62,006 nt of DNA from contig NZ_JAUJFI010000010.1 of the NCBI RefSeq assembly GCF_030849505.1, positions 1 through 62,006 of the forward strand, in the 5' to 3' direction. Within the stretch, counting starts at the first letter, position 1; each line of letters opens with the position of its first letter. The notes under the pieces are model-generated. The model had not been told where the DNA came from, did not search any database, and saw only the letters and a list, made by a program, of their open reading frames with translations. The translations under genes and the position numbers were made by a program. Of this stretch, positions 22,438 through 32,150 are shown one piece after another. This DNA is from Azospirillum isscasi. GTDB lineage: Bacteria; Pseudomonadota; Alphaproteobacteria; Azospirillales; Azospirillaceae.

Positions 22438-24099
22438 TCAGAATGGCGGACCCGCGCGGCGGGAGGGGCGCTCCCACACCTTCGCCAGCAGGGCCAGCTT
22501 GCTGCGCCCCGGCAGCCGTTCGTCCGACAGGGCTTCCAGGAAATCGGCCAGACGCTTGGACCGCATCACGCTGAAGGCGATCAGCCCGACGGTGGACAGC
22601 AGAACGAACAGGAAGAACAGGACCCGCGCCGGCAGGGGATTGTCCGCCATGGCGAGCAGGTTCATGCCCAGGAAGCCGGTGACCAGCGTCCCGATGGTGC
22701 TGACCACCGTCACCACGGTCAGGCGCAGCACCGTGTTGGCCTGCCGCCGCAGCCCGTCGCTGTCGAGATAGTCGCTCATGTCCTGCACCTCGTCCCGCAC
22801 CTCGGCGTAGAGGCGGTCGGTGCCGAGATGGCCGGCCCACAGGCGGAACAGGTCGCGCAGCGGCCCCTGGATCGACAGCTCGTGGAACCAGTAGCGGTGG
22901 GTGAAGCGCAGGAAGATCTCGAACATCTGCCGGATGTCGCGCTTGAACAGCTTCACCGACTCCACGTTCCCGATGTCGAGCTGGCTGACCGCCAGCACCA
23001 GCCGGTCCGACAGCATGACCAGCGCCGCCCGGTGGAAATGCACCACCAGCCCCAGCAGGAAATACTGGTGCCGGAACTGGCCCAGCAGCCCGGTTTCCGC
23101 ATCGGTGAAAAAGGCGTCGCCGTCCGGCCCCGCCATGACCAGCGAGTGGCCGCAGCACAGGATACGGCTGCGCGTCCAGGCGCCGGGCGCCTGCGGGTCC
23201 CAATAGCGGTCGTAGCAATAGCGCTGTTCGAACCCCTCCAGGAAGGCGGGGGCGAAGGGCATCGCCGCTCCCGCCCCCGGCCCCGGTGACGTGGCGAAGC
23301 CCAGCCGCACCCAGTCCGCCCGCTCCAGCCGTTCCGGCTCGTCCAGCGACAGATAGGCCATGGCCGGCATCCGCTGATATTCGAGCTGGCGATAGCGCAG
23401 CAGCCCGGCCTCCTCCGAATGGTGGTGCACCAGCGGGCGCAGCAGGAAGGACCAGTGGGCGGCGATGCGCGGCGCCCGGTGGCGGCACACGAAGGACAGA
23501 TACTCCTCCTTGCGCTCATAGTCGGAGACGGCCAGCACGGCGCCGTCCGCGCCGATCCACTCCACCCGGTGCGGGCATTGGGCGGCACTGCCGTCCGGCT
23601 CCCAGGCGGGCGGGTAGGTGCGGCCCAGCCGGAACAGCGTGTCCTGCACGCGGTCCAGCGGCAGATCCGCGGCGAACAGCTCCACCACCAGGATCGCCAC
23701 GTCCACGTCGTGGAAGAAATGCAGATCGACATGGGCGATGGCGAAGCGCAGCGGCTCCTGCCCCCGCCGCAGGGTCACCGCCAGCGCCGCCACGTCGCGC
23801 CGCCGGAAGACGCGGATGGGGGAGCCGCCATAGCCGGGCCGGTGGTCGCGCGACTCCCCCTCGCCGTAGAGGAAGCGCTGCACATAGGGCAGGAAGGACA
23901 CGAATTCGCTGTAGTGGCGTTCGCTGAAATCGCGGGGGTCCCGGGTGAATTCGTCCGCCACCTCCTGCCAGGGGCAGTCCGGACCGCCAAGCCGTTCCCA
24001 ATGGTTCTGGATCTGCGCGCCCGCCTTCAGCGGCATCAACTGCACCGGCCACAGCAGGATCTCGCGGAACCGGCGCACGCGGATCGGGCTCTCGTCCAT
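22438..24099 (-). CDS. CorA-like (2-TM-GxN) membrane protein with large N-terminal domain
   Basis: This is a 553-residue protein. The last 110 residues contain two membrane segments joined by GFLGMNLLA, where GMN is the selectivity motif of CorA-type divalent cation channels. A long helix precedes them, as in CorA. The N-terminal 400 residues form a cytoplasmic domain larger than in CorA and include two HH(H) clusters (FLLRPLVHHHSEE and LVVHFHRAALV). It probably moves or senses Mg2+ or a related ion; the substrate is not determined by sequence. GGAGGGG lies 5 nt before the ATG at 24099. It is a single gene. Confidence 0.85.
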   Translation of the reverse strand: MDESPIRVRRFREILLWPVQLMPLKAGAQIQNHWERLGGPDCPWQEVADEFTRDPRDFSERHYSEFVSFLPYVQRFLYGEGESRDHRPGYGGSPIRVFRRRDVAALAVTLRRGQEPLRFAIAHVDLHFFHDVDVAILVVELFAADLPLDRVQDTLFRLGRTYPPAWEPDGSAAQCPHRVEWIGADGAVLAVSDYERKEEYLSFVCRHRAPRIAAHWSFLLRPLVHHHSEEAGLLRYRQLEYQRMPAMAYLSLDEPERLERADWVRLGFATSPGPGAGAAMPFAPAFLEGFEQRYCYDRYWDPQAPGAWTRSRILCCGHSLVMAGPDGDAFFTDAETGLLGQFRHQYFLLGLVVHFHRAALVMLSDRLVLAVSQLDIGNVESVKLFKRDIRQMFEIFLRFTHRYWFHELSIQGPLRDLFRLWAGHLGTDRLYAEVRDEVQDMSDYLDSDGLRRQANTVLRLTVVTVVSTIGTLVTGFLGMNLLAMADNPLPARVLFFLFVLLSTVGLIAFSVMRSKRLADFLEALSDERLPGRSKLALLAKVWERPSRRAGPPF

Positions 24100-24290
24100 G
24101 GCGCCCCTCCCCCCTTGTCCTTCTTTTCCCACATGGTAGCAGAGACCGGGCCGGCGGAAACGCCGCACCAAGGTACAAGCGCCGGGCTTTCGCGCCGCCC
24201 CCATGGATCGGGCCATTAACCAGGACGAAAGCCCGGTCCTGGTACCGTCCCCCTTTGTTCGGGCCATTCGCCGGAGGAGGGGTTTTGCCG

Positions 24291-24968
24291 ATGACGCGCC
24301 GGATCGGGCTGTTCGTGCTGCTGGCCGGGCTGGGTGCCGCGGCCCCCGCCCTGGCCGTGGAAGCCCCCATTTCCGGCGCCGTCTGCGCCGGGGAGGGCGC
24401 CGGGCAGCGCTGCACCGTGTCCGCCGTCCAGCCTTTCGCCGACAACCGCGGCGGCCTGGGCGAGCTGAGCATCAGCGCGGTGCGCGACGCGGCCTGCACC
24501 ACCCTGCACATCGTCTTCGACGAACCCATCGCGCTCACCCGGCCCGTCACCCTGACGGTGGACGGCACCCCGCCGCAGCGCTTCTACACCCCGCGGCAGC
24601 TTTCCGACCTCGCCGGCGCCCTGGACGAAGGACCGCAGCCCGGCGCCGTTCCGCCGGCGGGTCCGCCGGAATTCACCCGGTTCCTGAGCCAGGTGGCCGA
24701 GGGCGCCATCGCCGACGACGACGCCGGGCCGGAGATGCTGAAACGCTTCGCCGCGGTCAAGGAGCCGCGGCGGATCGGCCTGACCTGCGGCCCGATGGAA
24801 CGGCTGCTGCCGCCGATCCGCTCGGGCCGCCCGCTGCGGCTGGAGTTCCAGATGGAAGCGAACACCGCGACGCAGGTCTATCACTGGGCGCGGCTCGACC
24901 GGCGGACGGTGGAATTCCGGCTGGACGGCCTGCTGGAGGCCCTCGACCGGGCCATGCCCGGCTCCTGA
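24291..24968 (+). CDS. Predicted periplasmic protein of unknown function
   Basis: This 225-residue protein has a clear Sec signal peptide (MTRRIGLFVLLAGLGAAAP, then a cleavage site after PALA). The mature part has four cysteines (VCAGEG, QRCTV, ACTTL and LTCGP) that may form two disulfides. It shows no known domain. The segment AVQPFADNRGGLGELSIS suggests a beta-rich fold. The ATG at 24291 has GGAGGAGGGG about 9 nt upstream, a strong ribosome site. It diverges from the CorA-like gene across 191 bp. Confidence 0.75.
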   Translation: MTRRIGLFVLLAGLGAAAPALAVEAPISGAVCAGEGAGQRCTVSAVQPFADNRGGLGELSISAVRDAACTTLHIVFDEPIALTRPVTLTVDGTPPQRFYTPRQLSDLAGALDEGPQPGAVPPAGPPEFTRFLSQVAEGAIADDDAGPEMLKRFAAVKEPRRIGLTCGPMERLLPPIRSGRPLRLEFQMEANTATQVYHWARLDRRTVEFRLDGLLEALDRAMPGS

Positions 24969-25204
24969 CGGCAGAGTCCGCAGATAGCGTCCGGAGCCGG
25001 CGTCCGGAGTAACCATTCCGCCCGCTTGACGGCGCCCCGCCTTCCCGGTCGAAGTAAACCCATGCGGATGAAACGGTGGAGGCGGTCCGGGCAAAGCGGA
25101 GGTCCGGCTTGAGAGAGCGCGCCGCCATCCCCATCCTGTCAACCATCCTGTCAACGCAGGCGCAACCCATCGCGGACGGCATCGAGGACGGAGGAGAGCG
25201 GAGC

Positions 25205-25969
25205 GTGTTCGGCTTTGCGCGCAAACTGTGGTCGGACCCGGAACCCGCCGCGAGCCATGTGCCGCGGGGGGTGCGCGTCTACGCGGTGGGCGACATCCAC
25301 GGGCGCCTGGATCTGCTGGACCAGATGCTGGCGCAGATCGGGCGCGACGCGGCCAGCGGCGCCGATCTCGTCAAGTATCTGGTCTTCCTGGGCGATTACG
25401 TGGACCGCGGGCCGGACTCCGCGATGGTGATCGAACGGCTGTCCGGCGCCCCTCTGCCCGGCTTCGGCGCCATCCACCTGCGCGGCAACCACGAGGCCGC
25501 GATGCTGGACTTCATCGGGAAGCCGGAGGCCGGGGCGGACTGGCTGGAATACGGCGGGCGGGCGACTCTCGCCAGCTACGGCGTTCCGGCACCCGCCGGG
25601 GACGCCCCGCCGGAGCAGGTGGCGGAGGCCCGCCAGCGCTTCGCCGCGGCCTTGCCGGCGCATCACCGCTCCTTCCTGGCCGGGCTGCGCTCCAGCATCG
25701 CCATCGGCGATTACCTGTTCGTCCACGCCGGCATCCGCCCCGGCCTGCCGCTGCACCGCCAGCGGGACGAGGATCTGCTGTGGATAAGGCGGGAGTTCCT
25801 GACCTCCCACCTCGACCACGGGAAGGTCGTGGTGCACGGCCACACCATCGCCGAACAGCCGGAGGTCCGTTTCAACCGCATCGGCATCGACACCGGAGCC
25901 TACGCCTCCAACCGCCTGACCGCGCTGGTGCTGGAGGGCGGCGAGCGGCGTTTCCTCTGCACCGTGTGA
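25205..25969 (+). CDS. PPP-type metallophosphoesterase (serine/threonine phosphatase-like)
   Basis: This 254-residue calcineurin-like phosphoesterase has the complete metal motifs in order: GDIHG, GDYVDRG, GNHE, FVHAGIRPG and VHGHT. This arrangement matches bacterial PrpA/PrpE-type protein phosphatases and the ApaH group. The start is a GTG at 25205 preceded by GGAGGAG; upstream codons in frame would add an unrelated extension. It is convergent with the LysR-type gene, 4 bp apart. The preceding 236 bp (24969-25204) show no gene. Confidence 0.9.
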   Translation: MFGFARKLWSDPEPAASHVPRGVRVYAVGDIHGRLDLLDQMLAQIGRDAASGADLVKYLVFLGDYVDRGPDSAMVIERLSGAPLPGFGAIHLRGNHEAAMLDFIGKPEAGADWLEYGGRATLASYGVPAPAGDAPPEQVAEARQRFAAALPAHHRSFLAGLRSSIAIGDYLFVHAGIRPGLPLHRQRDEDLLWIRREFLTSHLDHGKVVVHGHTIAEQPEVRFNRIGIDTGAYASNRLTALVLEGGERRFLCTV

Positions 25970-25973
25970 CGTT

Positions 25974-26879
25974 TCACGGCGGGGCCTGCCGGCGCCAGTC
26001 CTTCAGGAAGTCCAGAAAGGCGCGCAACGACGCCGGGGGCTGGCGGCGCGACGGGTAGTAGAGGAAGGGGCCGGGAAAGCTCTGGCTCCAGTCCTCCAGC
26101 ACGGCGACGAGCCGCCCGGCGGCGATGTGCTCCCGCACATAGGCGTCGAAGGTCAGCAGGAAGCCCAGCCCGTCCAGCGCCGCCCGGATCTGGATGCCGG
26201 TATGGCCGGCGTGGAAGGGGCCGCCGGGCTGGATGCGCACGGTGCGCCCGTCCTTCTCGAACTCCCAGGGCGGGTGGGCGCCGCTGGCGTAGACCGTGGA
26301 GACGGTGGGCTTGCCGAGCAGATCCTCGGGCCGCTCCGGCACGCCGAAACGGTCCAGCACGGACGGCGCGGCGCACAGCACGAAGCGCTGCGGCGGGCCG
26401 AGCGGCACCGCGATCATGTCCTGCGCCAGATGTTCCTCATAGCGCACGCCCGCGTCGTAGCCCTGCGCCACGATGTCGATCAGGGCGATGTCCACGGTGA
26501 TTTCCAGCTCCACATCCGGGAAACGGGTCAGGAAGGGCGTGACCATCGGGGCCAGCACCAGATCGGCCGCCGGGGCCGGCGCGTTGATGCGCAGCCGCCC
26601 CGCCGGGCGTCCCTGGCGCTCCCGCAGGTCGGACAGGGCGCCGGCCACCTCGCCGAGCGCCGGTTCCAGCCGGCGGAGGAGCTGCTCCCCGGCCTCCGTC
26701 GGGGCGACGCTGCGGGTCGTGCGGTTCAGCAGCCGGACACCGAGATGCTCCTCCAGCTCCCGCATCCGCTGGCTGAGGCTGGAGACGGACACCCGCTGCT
26801 CCAGCGCCGCGCGGCGGAAGCTGCGGTGGCGGGCGACGGCGGCGAAGGCTTGCAGGTCGCGCAGATCGGCGTGGTCCAT
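25974..26879 (-). CDS. LysR-family transcriptional regulator
   Basis: This 301-residue regulator has an N-terminal winged helix-turn-helix (residues about 4-62: FAAVARHRSFRRAA, LSQRMRELEEHLGVRLLNRTTR, then TEAG) and a LysR substrate-binding domain from about residue 92. It probably controls the divergent aldo/keto reductase gene 134 bp away, the classic LTTR arrangement. The start is ATG 26879, or GTG 26888 nine bases earlier; both are weakly supported by ribosome sites. Confidence 0.92.
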   Translation of the reverse strand: MDHADLRDLQAFAAVARHRSFRRAALEQRVSVSSLSQRMRELEEHLGVRLLNRTTRSVAPTEAGEQLLRRLEPALGEVAGALSDLRERQGRPAGRLRINAPAPAADLVLAPMVTPFLTRFPDVELEITVDIALIDIVAQGYDAGVRYEEHLAQDMIAVPLGPPQRFVLCAAPSVLDRFGVPERPEDLLGKPTVSTVYASGAHPPWEFEKDGRTVRIQPGGPFHAGHTGIQIRAALDGLGFLLTFDAYVREHIAAGRLVAVLEDWSQSFPGPFLYYPSRRQPPASLRAFLDFLKDWRRQAPP

Positions 26880-27013
26880 TCCCGGCACCGTTGTTCATCC
26901 AGCCGAACAGCCCGTTCGGCATTGTCCAGCTTATCGGATCAATGGAGCCGGGTCATCATCCAGGGCAAGGCGGCGCTGACACGGCGCCGCGACGGACGGA
27001 GAGGACCAAGGAC

Positions 27014-28012
27014 ATGGAACAGCGCACGCTCGGGGCCGCCGGCCCCGTCAGCTCGGTCATCGGTCTCGGATGCATGGGCATGTCGGACTTCTACGGCCCC
27101 GCCGACCGGGAGGAGAGCATCGCCACGATCCACGCCGCGCTCGACGCCGGGATCACGCTGCTCGACACCGGCGACTTCTACGGCATGGGCCACAACGAGC
27201 TGCTGATCCGCGACGCCCTGCGCGGGCGCGACCGCGACAAGCTGCTGCTCAGCGTCAAGTTCGGCGCGCTGCGCGACCCGGAGATGGGGTGGAACGGCTA
27301 CGACTCCCGCCCGGCGGCGGTGAAGAACTTCCTGACCTACTCGCTGCGCCGGCTGGGGGTGGACCACATCGACGTCTACCGCCCGGCGCGGCTCGACCCG
27401 AACGTTCCCATCGAGGACACGGTGGGCGCCATGGCCGATCTGGTGAAGGCCGGTCACATCCGCCACATCGGCCTGTCGGAGGTCGGTCCGGAGACGATCC
27501 GCCGCGCCGCCGCGGTGCATCCCATCAGCGACCTTCAGATCGAATATTCGCTGATCTCCCGCGGGATCGAGGACGCCATCCTGCCCACCTGCCGGGAGCT
27601 TGGCATCGGCGTCACCGCCTACGGCGTGCTGTCGCGCGGCCTGATCAGCGGCCATTGGAGCAAGGACCGGACCGGCCAGGACTTCCGCAGCCGCAGCCCG
27701 CGCTTCCAGGGGGAGAATCTGGACCGGAATCTGGCGCTGGTGGAGCGTCTGCGCGAGATCGCCGGGCGGATCGGCGGGTCGGTCGCGCAGGTCGCCATCG
27801 CCTGGGTGGCGGCGCAGGGCCGGGACATCGTGCCGCTGGTCGGCGCCCGCCGCCGCGACCGTCTGGCCGAGGCGCTGGGCGCGCTGGACCTCGCCCTGTC
27901 GGCAGAGGATCTGGCGCGGCTGGCCGAAGCCCTGCCGCCGGGCGCCGCGGCGGGCGAGCGCTACCCGGCGGCGCAGCTCGTCCATATGGACAGCGAGACT
28001 CACAGGGGGTGA
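27014..28012 (+). CDS. Aldo/keto reductase with Ala in place of the catalytic His
   Basis: This 332-residue TIM-barrel NADPH oxidoreductase of the YhdN/AKR13-like group keeps the catalytic D51, Y56 (DTGDFYG) and K82 (SVKFG). The position usually occupied by histidine in the HRxDP stretch is A125 in VYRPARLDP. Other members of this subgroup also deviate here, so activity may be kept with a changed pH optimum or substrate range. GAGGA lies 8 nt before the ATG. Transcription diverges from the LysR-type regulator, which is the likely controller. Confidence 0.9.
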   Translation: MEQRTLGAAGPVSSVIGLGCMGMSDFYGPADREESIATIHAALDAGITLLDTGDFYGMGHNELLIRDALRGRDRDKLLLSVKFGALRDPEMGWNGYDSRPAAVKNFLTYSLRRLGVDHIDVYRPARLDPNVPIEDTVGAMADLVKAGHIRHIGLSEVGPETIRRAAAVHPISDLQIEYSLISRGIEDAILPTCRELGIGVTAYGVLSRGLISGHWSKDRTGQDFRSRSPRFQGENLDRNLALVERLREIAGRIGGSVAQVAIAWVAAQGRDIVPLVGARRRDRLAEALGALDLALSAEDLARLAEALPPGAAAGERYPAAQLVHMDSETHRG

Positions 28013-28027
28013 AACCTTGCCCCCTCC

Positions 28028-29446
28028 CTAACCCTCCACCTGCACCACGCGCAGGTTGTTGGTGGTCCCGGCCTTCGCGAAGGGAATGCCGGCCACCACG
28101 ACCATCTGGTCGTTGGGCTTCGCGAAGCCTTCCTCCCTGGCGAAGCCCAGCGCCCGCTCCACCATCTCCTCGTAGGTGTGGATGTCGGTGGACAGGACGC
28201 TGTGCGCGCCCCACAGCAGGGACAGGCGGCGCGACACGGCGGCGTGCGGCGTGATCGCCAGGATCGGCACCGCCGGACGCCGGCGGGCGATGCGCGCCGC
28301 CGTCGTGCCGCTGGAGGTATAGGCGACGATGGCCGTGGCGCGGATGACGTCGGCCAGGGCGGCGGCGGCGGGGGGCACCGCGTGCGGGGCCGTCTGCTCC
28401 TCGCCGGGGTCGGAGGCGTCGATGATGGAGCGGTAGAGCTTGTGCTGCTCCGTGCTGCGGATGATGCGGTCCATCATCTCCACCGCCTCCACCGGGAAGG
28501 CGCCGCTGGCCGATTCCGCCGACAGCATCACCGCGTCGGCGCCGTCATAGATGGCGGTCGCCACGTCGGACGCCTCGGCCCGCGTCGGGGTCGGGGCGTT
28601 GACCATGGAATCCAGCATCTGCGTCGCCACGATCACCGGCTTGACCGCCAGACGGCAGGCCCGCACCAGCTCCTTCTGGCGGCCCGGCACCTCCTCGTGC
28701 GGGATTTCCACGCCCAGGTCGCCGCGGGCGACCATGATGGAGTCCGACAGGCGGATGATGTCGTCGATCCGCTCCAGCGCCGCCGGCTTCTCGATCTTCG
28801 CCATCAGCCCGGCGCGGTCGCCGATCAGCCCGCGAGCTTCCAGCAGGTCCGCCGGCTTCTGCACGAAGGACATCGCCACCCAATCGACCCCCAACTCCAG
28901 CCCGAAGGCGAGGTCGATGCGGTCCTTGGCGGTCAGCGGCGACAGCTCCAGCACCGTGTCGGGCAGGTTGACGCCCTTGCGGTTGGAGATGGTCCCGCCG
29001 ATCACCACCCTGGCGTCGATGAAGTCGTCGCCCAGCCCGGTCACCGCGACGCGCACGCGCCCGTCGTCGATCAGCAGATTGTGGCCCGGCATGACCGCCG
29101 CGAAGATTTCCGGATGGGGCAGCGGAATGGTGTTCCTGTCGCCGTCGGCGCCGGACAGCACGAAGCGGATCGTCTCGCCCGACGCGACGGTGAGCTTGCC
29201 GTCACGGATCGTGCCGACGCGGATCTTCGGTCCCTGCAAATCCTGAAGGATGCCGATGGGGCGGCCCATCTCGGCCTCCAGGGCGCGGATGGCGGCGTGG
29301 ACCCGGGCGTGGTCCTCGTGCGTTCCGTGGCTGAAATTCAGGCGGAAGGTATCGACGCCGGCCAGGAACAGCCGCTTCAGCATCGCGGGCGTGTTGCTGG
29401 CGGGGCCGACCGTGGCAACGATCTTCGCGCGGCGGTGACGACGCAT
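28028..29446 (-). CDS. pyk: Pyruvate kinase
   Basis: This 472-residue enzyme of glycolysis converts phosphoenolpyruvate plus ADP to pyruvate plus ATP. It has the N-terminal KIVATVGPAS, the metal and substrate motif LMAKIEKPAALERID with the catalytic lysine, MVARGDLGVEIP, and the C-terminal regulatory domain. The length is typical. ATG at 29446 starts MRRHRRAKIVATVGP, and GAGAGG lies about 9 nt upstream. It lies 194 nt downstream of rsmA on the same strand, far enough to have its own promoter. Confidence 0.97.
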   Translation of the reverse strand: MRRHRRAKIVATVGPASNTPAMLKRLFLAGVDTFRLNFSHGTHEDHARVHAAIRALEAEMGRPIGILQDLQGPKIRVGTIRDGKLTVASGETIRFVLSGADGDRNTIPLPHPEIFAAVMPGHNLLIDDGRVRVAVTGLGDDFIDARVVIGGTISNRKGVNLPDTVLELSPLTAKDRIDLAFGLELGVDWVAMSFVQKPADLLEARGLIGDRAGLMAKIEKPAALERIDDIIRLSDSIMVARGDLGVEIPHEEVPGRQKELVRACRLAVKPVIVATQMLDSMVNAPTPTRAEASDVATAIYDGADAVMLSAESASGAFPVEAVEMMDRIIRSTEQHKLYRSIIDASDPGEEQTAPHAVPPAAAALADVIRATAIVAYTSSGTTAARIARRRPAVPILAITPHAAVSRRLSLLWGAHSVLSTDIHTYEEMVERALGFAREEGFAKPNDQMVVVAGIPFAKAGTTNNLRVVQVEG

Positions 29447-29640
29447 ACAGTCTCGGCCTCTCGGGCCGCCTCCTTCGGGGAGTGTCGGACGGCAGACATG
29501 CCGGTTGGAGCCCGGACGGCCAAGGAACCGCCCGGATCCCGTTCACATTGGTGAGCGTGGGCCCGCCGGCAACCGCGGCGCACGCATTATCGACGCGGCT
29601 GTGGCTTCCCCGCCGCGGCCCGAGCCGCGTGCCCGTTGCG

Positions 29641-30507
29641 TCAGCGCGCCCGGAACGCCCGGGCCAGCGCGGCGAACCCCGCCACATCCACCTCCTCCGC
29701 CCGCGCCGTCGGCTCGATGCCGGCGGCGGCGAGCAGCGCCTCCGCATCCCCCAGGCTCTTCAGGCTCTGGCGCAGCATCTTGCGGCGCTGGCCGAAGGCG
29801 GCGGCGGTCACCTGCTCCAGCGCCTTCCACTCCGCCGGCTCCGGGTTGGCGCGGGGGGTCAGGTGGACCACCGTGGAGGCCACCTTCGGCGGCGGGGTGA
29901 AGGCCTTGGCCGGCAGGTTGAACAGCACCCGCGCGTCCGACCGCCATTGCGTGATGACCGACAGGCGGCCATAGGCCTTGCTGCCCGGCTTCGCGACCAG
30001 ACGGTCCGCGACCTCCTTCTGGAACATCAGCGTCAGGCTGACGAATTCCTCGATCCGGCCCAGCCAGCCGATCAGCAGCGGGGTCGCCACGTTGTAGGGC
30101 AGGTTCGCCACGATGGCCCGCGGGGCCGGAGCCAACGCCACCGGATCGACGTCCAGCGCGTCGGCCTCGACGATGGACAGGCGCCCGTCCGCCGCCCGGA
30201 TCACGTCCTGCAACGCCTCGATGAAGCGGTGGTCGCGCTCGATGGCGATCACCTGCTTCGCCCCGGTCGCCAGCAGCGCGCGGGTCAGCCCGCCGGGGCC
30301 GGGGCCGATCTCGATGGCCGTGACGCCGGTCAGGTCGCCCGCCGAGCGCGCGATCCGGCCCGTCAGGTTGAGGTCGAGCAGGAAATTCTGCCCCAGCGCC
30401 TTGCGGGCATCCAGCCCGAATCGGGCGATCACCTCGCGCAGCGGCGGCAGGGCCTGCGGGTCGAAGGCGGGAGAGGCGGAAGCGGAATCGGGCGTGGCGT
30501 CGGTCAT
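29641..30507 (-). CDS. rsmA: 16S rRNA dimethyladenosine transferase RsmA (KsgA)
   Basis: This 288-residue SAM-dependent methyltransferase dimethylates two adjacent adenines near the 3' end of 16S rRNA during 30S assembly. The motifs are LGQNFLLD, the SAM loop [14 protein letters not shown], and the catalytic [14 protein letters not shown] at 30507 gives the family start; an ATG 36 nt earlier would add an unlikely extension. It follows a secreted-protein gene by 52 nt. Confidence 0.96.
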   Translation of the reverse strand: MTDATPDSASASPAFDPQALPPLREVIARFGLDARKALGQNFLLDLNLTGRIARSAGDLTGVTAIEIGPGPGGLTRALLATGAKQVIAIERDHRFIEALQDVIRAADGRLSIVEADALDVDPVALAPAPRAIVANLPYNVATPLLIGWLGRIEEFVSLTLMFQKEVADRLVAKPGSKAYGRLSVITQWRSDARVLFNLPAKAFTPPPKVASTVVHLTPRANPEPAEWKALEQVTAAAFGQRRKMLRQSLKSLGDAEALLAAAGIEPTARAEEVDVAGFAALARAFRAR

Positions 30508-30559
30508 GGCCGCACTTATAGGACGGCGCAGGCCCCGCGTCATCTTCCGCGCGCCGCCG

Positions 30560-31162
30560 TCACCCTTCGCTTCGGAGCGCGATGTTCTCCGGCGTGGCGT
30601 CCAGACGGCCCGTGCAGGTGATGCGGCGCCCGTCTTCGAAGGCCAGGGACGGCGCCGGCCCGATGGTCACCTGCAACACCACCCGGTCGGCCAGCTGCTC
30701 GCCCAGGTCCGGGGGCCGGTCGCCGGCGTGCGAGTCGTGGCCGAAGACGCTTTCCAGATACCAGCCCGCCCCGCCGGCCCCCTGCGGCCCGCCGCGGACC
30801 AGCGCGCCGGCCAGCCGGCCGTAGACGTCCTTGCACACCGCCTCGGTCCGGTTGCGCGGCAGGTCCACGAAATTGGCGTAGGCGACGATCCGCCGGTCCT
30901 GAAAACGGTAGAAGACGCCGCTGCGCGACACCTCCGTCCGCAGGTCGCGGGACAGCCCGTCCACCGTGTCGTTCAGGTCGCCGCGCAGCCGGGCCATCCC
31001 CCAGTCGAGCAGGGTCACCGGCTCTTGCGACAGCCAGTCCAGCGCGTCGCGGCGGGTGCCGTCACGGGCCTGGGTTTGGGTTTGGGCTTGGGCTTGGGCT
31101 TGGGCGGGCGGCGGCCCGGACAGGAAGGACAGCAACAGGACGAGCGCGGCGAAACCCCTCAT
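30560..31162 (-). CDS. Predicted exported protein with AQ-repeat linker
   Basis: This 200-residue protein has a signal peptide ([20 protein letters not shown], cleavage likely after AQA). A run of alternating Ala-Gln/Thr-Gln encoded by six hexanucleotide repeats follows, and then a domain of unknown function with two cysteines (AVCKDVYG and ITCTG). GGAGG lies 9 nt before the ATG at 31162. It precedes rsmA on the same strand. I do not recognise the family. Confidence 0.75.
   Translation of the reverse strand: MRGFAALVLLLSFLSGPPPAQAQAQAQTQTQARDGTRRDALDWLSQEPVTLLDWGMARLRGDLNDTVDGLSRDLRTEVSRSGVFYRFQDRRIVAYANFVDLPRNRTEAVCKDVYGRLAGALVRGGPQGAGGAGWYLESVFGHDSHAGDRPPDLGEQLADRVVLQVTIGPAPSLAFEDGRRITCTGRLDATPENIALRSEG
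31071..31106. repeat. Hexanucleotide tandem repeat in a coding region
   Basis: Six copies of TGGGYT-type units (TGGGTT twice, TGGGCT three times, TGGGCG once) encode the AQ/TQ linker after the signal peptide. Because the unit is 6 bp, a change in copy number alters linker length without shifting the frame. Confidence 0.8.
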
Positions 31163-31270
31163 GGCATCGGGCCTCCGGACCATCGTTGCGGCGCAACGGG
31201 TGCCCGTGATGCTACGGCAGGACCGCCGCCATATCCAGCCCGATTCCGGGCCGCATGCCGGGGTAACCCG

Positions 31271-32116
31271 TCAGTCCTCCAGCAGGAACGAGCGCACCAC
31301 GGCGATCTGGTCCTCGGTCATCAGGGCCGGGGCGTGGCCGGTGTGGGCGAACTCCACCAAGCGGGCCTTCGGGCCGCGGCGGGTCATCTCCTCCGCGGTG
31401 TCCGCCAGCAGAATGTCGGAGGTGGCGCCGCGCAGCACCAGCACCGGGCAGCGGATGCGGTCCCAGACGGCCCACAGATCCACGTCCTCCATCGGCTGCG
31501 CCTTGAAGGCTTCGGCGATGGCCGGGTCGTAGGCGAGGCCGTAGCAGCCGTCGGGGCGCGGGCGGGCGCTGTGCTCGGCCATGTGACGCCACGCCTCGTC
31601 GGGCAGGCGTCCGAAGCCCATCAGGACGAAGCGCAGGTAGGACTCGACCGCCGCCAGATCCTCGAACACCGGGTCCTTGCCGACGTAATCGGCGATGCGC
31701 TGCAACCCGGCGCGGGCGATGAAGGGGCCGACGTCGTTGACGACCAGCCGGCGGATCGGGCTGTCCGGCTGGGCGGCCAGCAGCATGCCGATCAGCCCGC
31801 CCATGGAGGTGCCGACCCAGTCCACCGACTCCACCCCCAGCCGGGCGATCAGCCCCGCCATGTCGGCGCAGTATTGCGGATAGCCGTAAAGCGCCGGGTT
31901 GCCCAGCCGGCCGCTCCTGCCCCGCCCCACCACGTCCGGGCAGGCGACTCGGTAGCGGTCGGCCAGATCGAGCGCCAGCGCGTCGAAGTCGCGCCCGTTG
32001 CGGGTCAGGCCATGCACGCACACGGCGGTGCGGGCCGCGTCCTCCCGCCCCCACTGGGTGTAGGCGACGCGGTGGAACCCCGCCGCGCTGAGACCGAGAA
32101 AGCTGCGTTCGGACAT
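31271..32116 (-). CDS. Alpha/beta-fold hydrolase
   Basis: This 281-residue hydrolase has the full triad: serine in GTSMGG, aspartate in GATSDIL and histidine in HTGHAPAL. The oxyanion-hole region lies in CVHGLTRNG. Such enzymes cleave esters or C-C bonds of small molecules in the cytoplasm; the substrate cannot be named. The start is ATG 32116 or, two codons upstream, GTG 32122, which has GGGAGGG at a better 6-nt spacing. It lies 34 nt after the lytic transglycosylase gene on the same strand. Confidence 0.88.
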   Translation of the reverse strand: MSERSFLGLSAAGFHRVAYTQWGREDAARTAVCVHGLTRNGRDFDALALDLADRYRVACPDVVGRGRSGRLGNPALYGYPQYCADMAGLIARLGVESVDWVGTSMGGLIGMLLAAQPDSPIRRLVVNDVGPFIARAGLQRIADYVGKDPVFEDLAAVESYLRFVLMGFGRLPDEAWRHMAEHSARPRPDGCYGLAYDPAIAEAFKAQPMEDVDLWAVWDRIRCPVLVLRGATSDILLADTAEEMTRRGPKARLVEFAHTGHAPALMTEDQIAVVRSFLLED

Positions 32117-32150
32117 CGGCACGGGCGGCCCTCCCTGTTGTGATTCGTTC

